Source: an uncultured Porphyromonas sp.
Lineage (GTDB): Bacteria > Bacteroidota > Bacteroidia > Bacteroidales > Porphyromonadaceae
Assembly: GCA_946222055.1 (NCBI GenBank)
Contig: CAMIEW010000045.1
Span: 1-6,953, forward strand
Reading direction: 5' to 3'
Length of the DNA: 6,953 nucleotides
Part shown: positions 1 to 6,953 of the stretch, piece by piece
How positions within the stretch are numbered: position 1 is the first letter of the stretch
Layout: every line of letters starts with the position of its first letter
The notes under the pieces: model-generated
What the model was told of the DNA's origin: nothing
Databases searched by the model: none
The model's input: the letters and a program-made list of their open reading frames with translations, nothing else
Made by a program: the position numbers and the translations under genes

Positions 1-129
1 TGCGGGATCGGCAGGCGGTAGCAGCATGGCTGGGATCAGTCGACAGGATTGCACAACGACAGGGATTATCACTTCTTTGCCTTAAGGCTCAAATGCGTCA
101 CCCCTGCGGTATGGTTCACCATTTGGATC
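1..129. other. Intergenic DNA, no supported gene
   Basis: Together with the repeat element beside it, this forms a gene-free stretch of about 360 bases to the left of the eno terminator. No reading frame has support. The open plus-strand frames are short, and the longest (from 49) runs straight through the repeat. Small symmetric sequences are present: a 10-bp palindrome GCCTTAAGGC at 79-88 and a short hairpin ATGGT-TC-ACCAT at 111-122. Neither has an obvious role. A minus-strand ATG at 27-25 opens a frame of nine codons to the window edge (MLLPPADPA), which is too short to judge. No tRNA-like fold was recognised. Confidence 0.5.
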
Positions 130-136
130 TATTTTA

Positions 137-261
137 GGGACCTTTGCATAATACCCCATCTGCGGCGTCACTTTCGAGATTCGGACTTGGTCATGTGCGT
201 AAGCACACTCCCTTCGTCCTCACTCTCAGTTCCTTGCATCTGGGGTATTCTGCAAAGTCCC
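137..261. repeat. Nested long imperfect inverted repeat
   Basis: The left arm (137-158, beginning GGGACCTTTGCATAATACCC) is mirrored by the right arm (241-261, which on the opposite strand begins GGGACTTTGCAGAATACCCC). The arms differ by one inserted C and one substitution. The centre of symmetry falls near position 200, where a small stem GTGC-GTAA-GCAC (195-206) sits. Transcribed RNA, or single-stranded DNA, could therefore fold into one long imperfect stem-loop. The left arm also serves as the left end of the larger proposed element, so one end motif occurs three times within about 180 bases. The pattern suggests that an element duplicated or captured one of its own ends. Confidence 0.6.
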
Positions 262-262
262 T

Positions 263-287
263 GCCGAAAAAGCGGTGCTTTTTCGGC
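263..287. repeat. Perfect 11-bp hairpin with 3-nt loop
   Basis: GCCGAAAAAGC (263-273) and GCTTTTTCGGC (277-287) are exact reverse complements separated by GGT. The hairpin sits inside the MITE-like element, between the nested inverted repeat and the right terminal repeat. No T-run follows on either strand, so it does not look like a standard intrinsic terminator. It is more likely a structural part of the element. Confidence 0.6.
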
Positions 288-360
288 GAAAGACCATTTT
301 GCAAAGGTCTTTTTTAGGGAGTCTTGATCCACTGGACCTGACTGTCTCTGGGGGATGATG

Positions 361-407
361 AAAAAAGAAAAGGGGGCGACAAGTCGATCTGACCTGTCGC
401 CCCCTTT
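361..407 (-). terminator. Rho-independent terminator of eno
   Basis: On the minus strand a 13-bp perfect stem (AAAGGGGGCGACA pairing with TGTCGCCCCCTTT, plus-strand positions 395-407 and 369-381) encloses a 13-nt loop. It is followed by TTTTCTTTTTT (overlapping the stem end). It lies about 22 bases after the eno stop codon and should end the eno transcript. A weaker 6-bp stem (412-429) lies between it and the stop codon. On the plus strand no T-run follows beyond TTT, so termination is probably one-directional. Confidence 0.88.
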
Positions 408-429
408 GGGCTCTCTCTCGAGGGAGAGA

Positions 430-1758
<1,329 letters not shown>

Positions 1759-1797
1759 CTATAGGGTTTAGTACTAAAAATCTTTCTTTACCGATGG

Positions 1798-1805
1798 CAA
1801 ATATA
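1798..1805 (-). promoter_or_regulatory. Bacteroidetes-type -7 promoter element for eno
   Basis: The minus strand reads TATATTTG, a perfect match to the TAnnTTTG -7 consensus used by the primary sigma factor of Bacteroidetes. It sits 42 bases before the first eno ATG, giving a predicted leader of roughly 35 nucleotides, and just after the upstream operon's terminator, where a promoter is expected. No clear TTTG -33 element is visible at about 19-base spacing, so the promoter may be imperfect or helped by a regulator. An 8-bp palindrome ACTTAAGT lies about 18 bases upstream; its role is unknown. Confidence 0.55.
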
Positions 1806-1853
1806 CCCAAAGTGTCCGACTTAAGTGGTCCGCTTGACCTCTTTTATAAGTTT

Positions 1854-1893
1854 AAAAATGAAAAAGGGTCACGTCTCGCGTGAGACGTGACCC
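1854..1893 (-). terminator. Rho-independent terminator of the pheT-ddl operon
   Basis: A perfect 12-bp stem, GGGTCACGTCTC with GAGACGTGACCC (1882-1893 and 1866-1877 on the plus strand), closes a 4-nt loop. On the minus strand it is followed by TTTTTCATTTTT. It starts about 25 bases after the ddl stop codon and before the eno promoter element, separating the two transcription units. On the plus strand the stem is not followed by a T-run, so it should act on minus-strand transcripts only. Confidence 0.92.
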
Positions 1894-1918
1894 TGGATGA
1901 CTTAGTGATGACTGTCTG

Positions 1919-2920
1919 CTAGCGGCGTGATCGCTGGTAGAGGAAGTCGATGATCCCCTCCAGCACCTTGCCCGGAGCGAGTCCGGCGGCGCGGATCTGC
2001 TGGGGGATAAAGCTGGTGGCGGTCATGCCGGGGGTGGTATTGACCTCCAGCAGCACCGGCGTGCCGTCGCTCTCGACGAAGTAGTCGACTCGGATGATGC
2101 CGGCAGCTCGTAGATGGCGGTAGATCTGGTGGGTCAGCTCCCTGACATGCGCTGTCGTCTCCTCAGGGATGCGGGCCGGCGTGATCTCGTCCACGGCGCC
2201 ATTGTACTTGGCATCGTAGTCGAAGAACTCACTCTTGGGTACCACCTCGGTGATCGGCAGGATGTGGATCCCGTCGGCATCCTCGTAGGCACCACAGGTG
2301 ATCTCGGTGCCGGTGATGAGGGACTGGATCATCACGTCGCCGCTCTCGGCGAGGGCTTTCTCTATCGCCGGCTGTAGCTGCTCCCGCTCCGTCACGTGCG
2401 TCGTGGCGATGCTGGAGCCGCCGTTATTGGGCTTGACGAAGCAGGGAAGTCCCGGCTCTCGGAGCAGATCGTCAATGTCGATCCGGTCGTACTTGGTGAG
2501 ACGAACCGCCGGGGCGATCTTGATCCCAAAGGTGGAGAGGTAGCGGGTGCAGACGTACTTGTCAAAGGTGAGCGCACCGATCAGCGTCGGACAGCAGGAG
2601 TAGGGGATCTGGAGCATGTCGAGGTAGCCGGTCAGGTGCCCGTCCTCGCCCGGCGTGCCGTGGATGGTGATGTAGGCGAAGTCGAAGCGGACCTTGCGTC
2701 CCGTCTCGGGGTGGACGAAGGAGAAGTCTCCCTTGTCGATCTCCGGGTCACCCTCCAGACCGAGCACCGTCCAGTGGTCACGTCTCAGCAGCACCGGATA
2801 GATCTCGTACGGGCTGTCGGAGAGAAACTTCATCAGTCCCTCCTGGCTCGACAGGGAGACGGTATACTCGCCACTATAGCCGCCGGCGATGAGCGCAATC
2901 TTTAGTTTTTCTTGATCCAT
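1919..2920 (-). CDS. ddl: D-alanine--D-alanine ligase
   Basis: This ATP-dependent cytosolic ligase joins two D-alanines into the dipeptide used in the peptidoglycan stem peptide. The 333-residue length is normal. The N-terminal glycine-rich loop reads AGGYSGEYTVS (12-22), with E18 at the usual acidic position. HGTPGEDG (87-94) follows, then the ATP-grasp lysines K121 and K163 (FVKPNNGGSS, 161-170), GTEITCG (204-210), the omega-loop FDYDAKY (233-239), and metal ligands D279, E292 and N294 in LEVNTTPGM. The lysine-tyrosine pair K238-Y239 aligns with E. coli DdlB K215-Y216, arguing for D-Ala-D-Ala rather than D-Ala-D-Lac specificity. The start at 2920 puts the first beta strand (LKIALIAGG) close to the N-terminus, as in homologues. 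It is the last gene of the operon, 12 bases after rluD, and translation may be coupled. Confidence 0.96.
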   Translation of the reverse strand: MDQEKLKIALIAGGYSGEYTVSLSSQEGLMKFLSDSPYEIYPVLLRRDHWTVLGLEGDPEIDKGDFSFVHPETGRKVRFDFAYITIHGTPGEDGHLTGYLDMLQIPYSCCPTLIGALTFDKYVCTRYLSTFGIKIAPAVRLTKYDRIDIDDLLREPGLPCFVKPNNGGSSIATTHVTEREQLQPAIEKALAESGDVMIQSLITGTEITCGAYEDADGIHILPITEVVPKSEFFDYDAKYNGAVDEITPARIPEETTAHVRELTHQIYRHLRAAGIIRVDYFVESDGTPVLLEVNTTPGMTATSFIPQQIRAAGLAPGKVLEGIIDFLYQRSRR

Positions 2921-2932
2921 GATAAGATAAGG

Positions 2933-4006
2933 TCAGAGGTTCTCCACATTGCCGTCGTCGACGTACTTCCGCCACTTCTCGATCAGGGCGGTCATGTCGG
3001 GCGGTAGTGTACTCGAGAAGTCCATCTGTCGCTTGAGTATGGGGTGAAAGAAGCCCAGTGTCTGAGCATGCAGCGCCTGCCTCGGACAGATAGCAAAGGC
3101 ATTCTCCACAAATTTCTTATAGCTGGCGAAGCGATTTCCGCGGAGGATCCGGTCTCCACCGTAGACAGCGTCGTTGAAGAGCGGGTGACCTTCATTCGAG
3201 AGGTGGACGCGGATCTGGTGTGTGCGCCCCGTCTCGAGGCGGCACCGTACCTGGCTGAGGTAGCCGAGGTACTCCTCCGTGGCGTAGTGGGTCACGGCTG
3301 TTTTGCCCACCTCTCCCTCGTAGGGGAAGGCGGCCATCCTCGTCCGGTCGCGCGGATCTCGAGCGAGGTTGCTCCTCAGGACGCCGTCAGCCGGGTCCAT
3401 ATGTCCCCAGATCACAGCCACGTACTCGCGTCGGGTGGAGTGGTCGAAGAATTGCTTCCCGAGGGAGCTCTTCACCTCCGCCGTCTTGGCGATCACAAGG
3501 AGACCGCTGGTGTCCTTGTCGATGCGGTGAACCAATCCTATTGCCGGATCATTGACATCGAAGTCGGGGTTATTCCGCAGGTACCAAGCGAGTCCATTGA
3601 GGAGCGTCCCGTCCCAGTTGCCGTGCCCCGGGTGGACCACCAGTCCGGCCGGCTTATTGACCACCAGGAGCCAGTCATCCTCGTAAACGATCTCGAGAGG
3701 CATCTCCTGGGGAGTGATCTCGAGGGTCATCGGAGGACGCTCCAGTCGCATAGAGACGCGGTCGAGAGGCTTAACCTTATAATTGGACTTCACCGGTTCG
3801 CCGTTGACGAAGATGAAGCCGGAGGAGGCTGCCCGCTGGATGCGGTTGCGGGAGATCTTCGGCATCATATTGACGAGGAATCGGTCGACCCTCAGAGGCT
3901 CCTGCCCCTGATCCGCTCGTATGGCGTAGTGCTCATAGAGCTGGTCTACCTCCTCATCCTCCTCGTCTACCGGCTCCGTGTCTGTCGGTAGGTCTCTCTC
4001 GGTCAT
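2933..4006 (-). CDS. rluD: RluA-family 23S rRNA pseudouridine synthase (RluD type)
   Basis: The enzyme isomerises uridine to pseudouridine in RNA. RluD members modify the helix 69 loop of 23S rRNA (E. coli U1911, U1915, U1917). An acidic N-terminal tail (about 1-25) precedes an S4 RNA-binding domain (about 38-95, including SRNRIQRAASSGFIFVNG). The catalytic domain begins at about 105 with VVNKPAGLVVHPG. HRIDKDTSG (160-168) holds the presumed catalytic aspartate D163, and the conserved RLETGRTHQIRVHL lies at 256-269. At 357 residues it is complete. The start at 4006 keeps the acidic tail seen in Bacteroidales homologues and has no Shine-Dalgarno sequence. An S4 domain plus general similarity favours RluD over RluA or RluC, but the exact target uridines are inferred. 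It lies 38 bases after the PASTA gene. Confidence 0.92.
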   Translation of the reverse strand: MTERDLPTDTEPVDEEDEEVDQLYEHYAIRADQGQEPLRVDRFLVNMMPKISRNRIQRAASSGFIFVNGEPVKSNYKVKPLDRVSMRLERPPMTLEITPQEMPLEIVYEDDWLLVVNKPAGLVVHPGHGNWDGTLLNGLAWYLRNNPDFDVNDPAIGLVHRIDKDTSGLLVIAKTAEVKSSLGKQFFDHSTRREYVAVIWGHMDPADGVLRSNLARDPRDRTRMAAFPYEGEVGKTAVTHYATEEYLGYLSQVRCRLETGRTHQIRVHLSNEGHPLFNDAVYGGDRILRGNRFASYKKFVENAFAICPRQALHAQTLGFFHPILKRQMDFSSTLPPDMTALIEKWRKYVDDGNVENL

Positions 4007-4044
4007 CTGGTCTAAGGTGTGTGCTGGTGTGACTGCCCTTCGGC

Positions 4045-4764
4045 TCAGAGCTCTGGTAGGTCCTCCTCGTCGGGCTCCTCCGTCTGACCGATCCGGTCAA
4101 GGGCTTCGGCGACCTCGCGGTCTATAGCCGTGGTATCGGCATCGTAGAGACTGTCGAGCGAGATGGTGGAGGTGATCGACAGGACGAGCGGGGTATTGAA
4201 TGGCAGCTTCGTCCCCGGCTGGATCACTCGGCCGGTCTGGCGGTCTGATACTTCCACAGCGAGGTCATTGTACCGTCCGGGAACCATCTTGACCGTCACG
4301 TCGATGAATCCCGCTGAGCGGAGAGCCGCCTCGGCACGGCGACGGGAGGTGTCGTAGACGGCAGGCATCACCACCTGCTCCACGGTCGTGGTATTGGTGG
4401 TCAGGAAGATCGTCCGGTGCTTCTTGATGATCGATCCAGGACCGGGTGAGGTCCTTAGGATCACTCCCGGAGCCAGTCCCTCGGTATAGATCGAGTCGAC
4501 GATCTCGAGGTCCAGATCCATAGACCGGACCGCACTCATCGCCTCCTCCCGGGTCATACCGGAGAGATCCGGCACCTTGACCGCCTCTCCATGGTGGGTG
4601 TATGTATCGAGGAGGAAGAGTGCTCCCACCACGATAAGCGCTCCCACAACGACCATAGCCAGTAGGTTTAGCAGCGTGATCCCGACGGCTCGTCCTGCAC
4701 TCATCGTCCGCTTTTTCTCCTCCGTCCGATCCTCTGTCTCTCTCTCCATCTCCTCCTCGCTCAT
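4045..4764 (-). CDS. PASTA-domain single-pass membrane protein
   Basis: This 239-residue protein has a highly charged N-terminal cytosolic segment (1-26), one strongly hydrophobic helix (about 27-53, LLNLLAMVVVGALIVVGALF at 31-50), and then two extracytoplasmic PASTA domains (about 62-125, starting VKVPDLSGMTREEA, and about 131-199, starting VVMPAVYDTSRRRAE). It ends in an acidic tail (about 203-239). Each PASTA unit shows the usual pattern: a V-P start, a helix, then a late G-x-V-I followed by P-G. PASTA domains in Gram-positive bacteria sense or bind peptidoglycan on Ser/Thr kinases and penicillin-binding proteins, but here neither a kinase nor a transpeptidase domain is attached. The inferred role is inner-membrane anchoring with a cell-wall-related function, which fits the downstream ddl. 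The precise function is unknown. The start at 4764 is the first Met; Met6 and Met21 would also leave the helix intact. Confidence 0.9.
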   Translation of the reverse strand: MSEEEMERETEDRTEEKKRTMSAGRAVGITLLNLLAMVVVGALIVVGALFLLDTYTHHGEAVKVPDLSGMTREEAMSAVRSMDLDLEIVDSIYTEGLAPGVILRTSPGPGSIIKKHRTIFLTTNTTTVEQVVMPAVYDTSRRRAEAALRSAGFIDVTVKMVPGRYNDLAVEVSDRQTGRVIQPGTKLPFNTPLVLSITSTISLDSLYDADTTAIDREVAEALDRIGQTEEPDEEDLPEL

Positions 4765-4785
4765 GACTGGGTGACTTTGGCTTAC

Positions 4786-5517
4786 TTACTCTTCGTCCTC
4801 CGCCATGTCGGAGAAGACGTTTTGCACATCGTCGTCGTCCTCGATCTTATCGATCAGAGTATTGACCTCCTCGCGCTCCTCTGGAGTGATCTCCTTCGTC
4901 ATCTTAGGCTCGCGGATGAAGTCTGCCGACTGAATCTCGAAGTCCATACCCTCAAGTGCGGTCTGGAGGTCGCCATTGACGGCAAAGTCTCCCGTCACCG
5001 TGTAGCCGTCCTCCGACTTGGAGACATCCTCCGCACCGGCGTCGATCAGCTCCAAGAGCAGCTCCTCGGGGTCGTACTCCTTGCCCTCCTCCTTGGGCGT
5101 GACGGTGAAGACCACCTTGTGATCAAAGAGGAACTCCACGCTACCATTCACGCCGAGGCTCCCTCCGAACTTGGTGAAGTAGCTCCTGAGATTGGCCACC
5201 GTGCGGGTCGTATTGTCGGTCATGGTCTCCACGAAGATCGCAATGCCGTGCGGAGCGTAGCCCTCGTAGGTGACGATCTCGTAATTGGCCTGATCCTTGT
5301 CCGTCGCCTTCTTGATAGCACGCTGGACATTCTCCTTGGGCATATTCTCCTTCTTGGAGGTCTGGATGAGTACGCGCAGGCGGGGGTTGGTGTCGGGATC
5401 GGGACCGCCGTCGCGTGCAGCGATAGTGATCTCCTTGCCCAGCTTGGTAAAGGTGCGGGCCATATTACCCCAGCGCTTCATCTTACGCGCTTTTCTGTAC
5501 TCAAATGCTCTTCCCAT
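4786..5517 (-). CDS. yebC: YebC/PmpR family protein (TACO1-like)
   Basis: The 243-residue protein is full length for the family. It has the N-terminal motif MGRAFEYRKARKMKRWGNMA, a helical region with TKLGKEITIAARDGGPDP (24-41), and the central signature YEGYAPHGIAIFVETMTDNT (84-103), followed by RTVANLRSYFTKFGGSLG and NGSVEFLF (124-131). The C-terminus is very acidic (DKIEDDDD near 223-230). Members were first described as DNA-binding transcriptional regulators. More recent work links bacterial and mitochondrial (TACO1) relatives to translation, especially of proline-rich stretches, so regulator is a family label rather than a proven role here. It lies 33 bases after pheT and 21 before the PASTA gene, in a run of translation-related genes. 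No Shine-Dalgarno sequence precedes the ATG. Confidence 0.95.
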   Translation of the reverse strand: MGRAFEYRKARKMKRWGNMARTFTKLGKEITIAARDGGPDPDTNPRLRVLIQTSKKENMPKENVQRAIKKATDKDQANYEIVTYEGYAPHGIAIFVETMTDNTTRTVANLRSYFTKFGGSLGVNGSVEFLFDHKVVFTVTPKEEGKEYDPEELLLELIDAGAEDVSKSEDGYTVTGDFAVNGDLQTALEGMDFEIQSADFIREPKMTKEITPEEREEVNTLIDKIEDDDDVQNVFSDMAEDEE

Positions 5518-5550
5518 GATTGTCTGTATCTATAGTCTCAGTCGACCGTT

Positions 5551-6953
5551 TTATCGGAGGGTCGCTCCGGTAGCGTGCTCGATTTGGTTGAAAATTTTCT
5601 GCATTGTCTTCTCGATCGCCTTATCGCTCAGCGTCTTGTCCGGGTCGAGGAGCTCAAATGTGACGGCGTATGACCGCTTGCCCTCGGGCAGGGTCTTGTC
5701 CTCGTAGACGTCGAAGAGCTCGACGCTTCTCAGCAGCTTGGGCTCCGCCTTCTCTGCCGCCTGCTTGATGGTATCGAAGGTGACACTCTTGTCGACGAGG
5801 AGTGCGAAGTCGCGCTTGACGGAGGGGAAACGGGGGATGCTCGTCGCCTTGGTCAGCCGACCGAGGACGCGGTGGAGCAGGATGTCCCACTTGATCTCAG
5901 CGAAGTAGACCGGCACGTCGATGTCGTGCATCGTCGTCAGCATCTCCCGGTCGAGGAGTCCCCAGCGAGCAAAGACCTCCCCGCCCTTGAGCGAGAGTAC
6001 CTGGCACTTCTCGTAGAGCGGGTCGTCCTCCCTCTGCTCGCTACTGACCTCTCCGGCATTCACGCCCATGCGAATCAGGATCTGCTCGAGTACTCCCTTC
6101 AGTTCATAGACAGAGACCTCCCGCTCAGGGGTGATCCAGTTGCCGGTGTCGGTGTCCCCGGTCATCCAGAGTCCGAGGCGGAAGCTCTCGTGGAAACCAC
6201 GCAGCGGATTCTCCTCCCTCTCGTCCACGCGAGTGTAGGTGTTTCCAAACTCGTAGAAGCGGATGTTCGTCGCCTTGCGATTCAGATTCCGCTCGATCGA
6301 CTCCAGTCCGCCGTGGACCAAAGTCTGACGAAGGGTGGAGAGATCGGCGGAGAGGGGATTCATCACCCTGACTGCCCGCTTGCTGCTCTCCTCATCGCTG
6401 TAGTAGGACTCCTTGGAGAGGGAGTTATTCAGGATCTCGAAGAATCCCGCTCCCACCAATTGCTCGCTGATCACCTGCTGGTAGCGGACGCTCTGATCCT
6501 GGTAAGAGGGTGCGCCCATCGTCAGCGTCAGTCGCTGATCCGGTGCCTGGTAGGTGTTGTATCCGTAGATGCGGAGGATCTCCTCGATCAGGTCCACATC
6601 GTGTGTCACGTCGTAGCGATAGCGCGGTACCTCCACGTGGATACCCTCCTCGTCCTCACCGGTAATTGTGATCAGAAGTGACTCAAGGATATTGCGCACC
6701 TGAGCCTTGTCGATCTCGAAGCCGATCAAGTCGTAGAGTCGCTTCCACGAGAGGTCGATCCTGTAGGGACCTACGGGGTCGGGGTACTCGTCGTAGATGG
6801 CGCTCGCCACCTCGCCCCCTGCCACCTCGGTGATCAGATCCACGGCACGGCGGAGGGCGTAGGGGATCTCGTTGGGATCCAAGCCTCTCTCATAGCGGAA
6901 GGAGGCGTCTGTATTGAGTCCGTGCCGGCGGGCGGTCTTGCGGACGTAGGTGG
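5551..6953 (-). CDS. pheT: Phenylalanine--tRNA ligase beta subunit, C-terminal part (5' end outside window)
   Basis: PheT pairs with PheS as an alpha2-beta2 enzyme charging tRNA-Phe. The frame stays open to the right edge, so 466 codons of a gene usually near 800 are visible. The visible part opens in the B3/B4 editing module with YVRKTARRHGLNTDASFRYE and RGLDPNE; the TTG at 6882 is an internal leucine, not a start. The B5 domain follows (fragment residues about 64-135, with the acidic cluster DVDLIEE). The catalytic-like core B6/B7 includes NPLSADLSTLRQTL (about 198-211). The C-terminal FDX-ACB anticodon-binding domain (about 371-466) begins IPRFPSVKRDFALLVD and ends at the stop codon at 5551-5553. 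No frameshift or damage is seen. It is the most upstream gene of the visible operon, whose promoter must lie outside the window. No pheS is visible. Confidence 0.96.
   Translation of the reverse strand, partial: TYVRKTARRHGLNTDASFRYERGLDPNEIPYALRRAVDLITEVAGGEVASAIYDEYPDPVGPYRIDLSWKRLYDLIGFEIDKAQVRNILESLLITITGEDEEGIHVEVPRYRYDVTHDVDLIEEILRIYGYNTYQAPDQRLTLTMGAPSYQDQSVRYQQVISEQLVGAGFFEILNNSLSKESYYSDEESSKRAVRVMNPLSADLSTLRQTLVHGGLESIERNLNRKATNIRFYEFGNTYTRVDEREENPLRGFHESFRLGLWMTGDTDTGNWITPEREVSVYELKGVLEQILIRMGVNAGEVSSEQREDDPLYEKCQVLSLKGGEVFARWGLLDREMLTTMHDIDVPVYFAEIKWDILLHRVLGRLTKATSIPRFPSVKRDFALLVDKSVTFDTIKQAAEKAEPKLLRSVELFDVYEDKTLPEGKRSYAVTFELLDPDKTLSDKAIEKTMQKIFNQIEHATGATLR

Larger units (their letters stand above)
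130..318. mobile_element. Putative MITE-like insertion (about 171 bp) with flanking direct repeat
   Basis: The proposed element spans 139-309. Its left end reads GACCTTTGCATAAT and its right end, read on the other strand, GACCTTTGCAAAAT, so the terminal inverted repeats match at 13 of 14 positions. Directly outside lie TATTTTAGG (130-138) and TTTTTTAGG (310-318), a 9-bp direct repeat with one mismatch that looks like a target-site duplication. TTTTAGGGA is an exact repeat at 132-140 and 312-320, so the edges are uncertain by two bases. The interior has a third copy of the end motif, a nested inverted repeat and a perfect hairpin, but no transposase frame. A short, non-coding, terminally repeated element beside a terminator is typical of MITEs mobilised in trans. 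I cannot name the parent IS family. An old IS remnant or a structured intergenic repeat are alternatives. Confidence 0.55.

Noticed and set aside
1..27. Possible minus-strand gene start (ATG at 27, MLLPPADPA to the edge)
   Set aside because: There are only nine codons, with no promoter box upstream and no way to identify a product.
3..137. Possible C-terminal tail of a plus-strand gene entering from the left (44 codons ending in TAG at 135-137)
   Set aside because: It has no recognisable motif, two frames are open here for short distances, and the stop lies in the presumed target-site sequence. It cannot be supported without the upstream DNA.
195..206. GTGC-GTAA-GCAC as an operator site
   Set aside because: The stem is short and lies at the symmetry centre of the repeat element, with no adjacent promoter or gene to regulate.
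263..287. Hairpin as a second intrinsic terminator
   Set aside because: No T-run follows on either strand.
49..327. Plus-strand 92-codon open frame near the left edge
   Set aside because: It runs through both inverted repeats and the hairpin of the MITE-like element, has an unconvincing composition rich in C, R, H and S, and shows no recognisable domain.
1..360. tRNA, riboswitch or CRISPR repeat in the left intergenic region
   Set aside because: No cloverleaf arms, no known riboswitch core and no regularly spaced direct repeats were seen. The repeats present are inverted and explained by the proposed element.
4771..5535. Plus-strand open frame antisense to yebC, and similar ones antisense to rluD (3044-3991), ddl (2396-2905) and pheT (5872-6681)
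   Set aside because: They are mirror frames of strongly coding minus-strand genes, with no family resemblance and no promoter or spacing signals.
6880..6882. TTG as a start codon for the pheT frame
   Set aside because: The frame continues upstream to the window edge with conserved PheT sequence (RHGLNTDASFRYERG), so this TTG is an internal leucine.

Overview
The window looks like ordinary chromosomal core-genome DNA from a Bacteroidales bacterium. It is probably a relatively GC-rich Porphyromonas or close relative, although that genus assignment is recollection rather than a search result. Three things support the phylum. The protein sequences (enolase, YebC, RluD with an acidic N-terminal tail, a two-PASTA membrane protein, PheT) have a Bacteroidetes character. 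None of the five visible start codons has a Shine-Dalgarno sequence in front of it. The one recognisable promoter element upstream of eno is a perfect Bacteroidetes-type -7 box (TAnnTTTG).

All genes lie on the minus strand, so transcription runs right to left. From the right edge the order is pheT (3' part only, running off the window), yebC, a PASTA-domain membrane protein gene, rluD and ddl. Spacers are only 12 to 38 bases, so this reads as one operon, closed by a strong intrinsic terminator at 1854-1893. A separate single-gene unit follows: a -7 promoter element at 1798-1805, eno (430-1755) and its own terminator (361-407).

The leftmost 360 bases hold no convincing gene. Positions 130-318 carry a small non-coding element: near-identical terminal inverted repeats beginning GACCTTTGCA, a nested longer inverted repeat (137-261), a perfect 11-bp hairpin (263-287) and a flanking 9-bp near-identical direct repeat. 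This fits a MITE-like (miniature transposon) insertion or a relic of one, and is the most interesting non-genic feature here.

Functionally the operon mixes translation (PheT aminoacylation, YebC, RluD 23S rRNA pseudouridylation) with the cell envelope (PASTA protein, Ddl peptidoglycan precursor synthesis). Enolase is central glycolysis. I see no defence system, phage, CRISPR array, tRNA or rRNA, and no novel multi-gene system. The points worth following up are the repeat element and the orphan kinase-less PASTA protein next to ddl.
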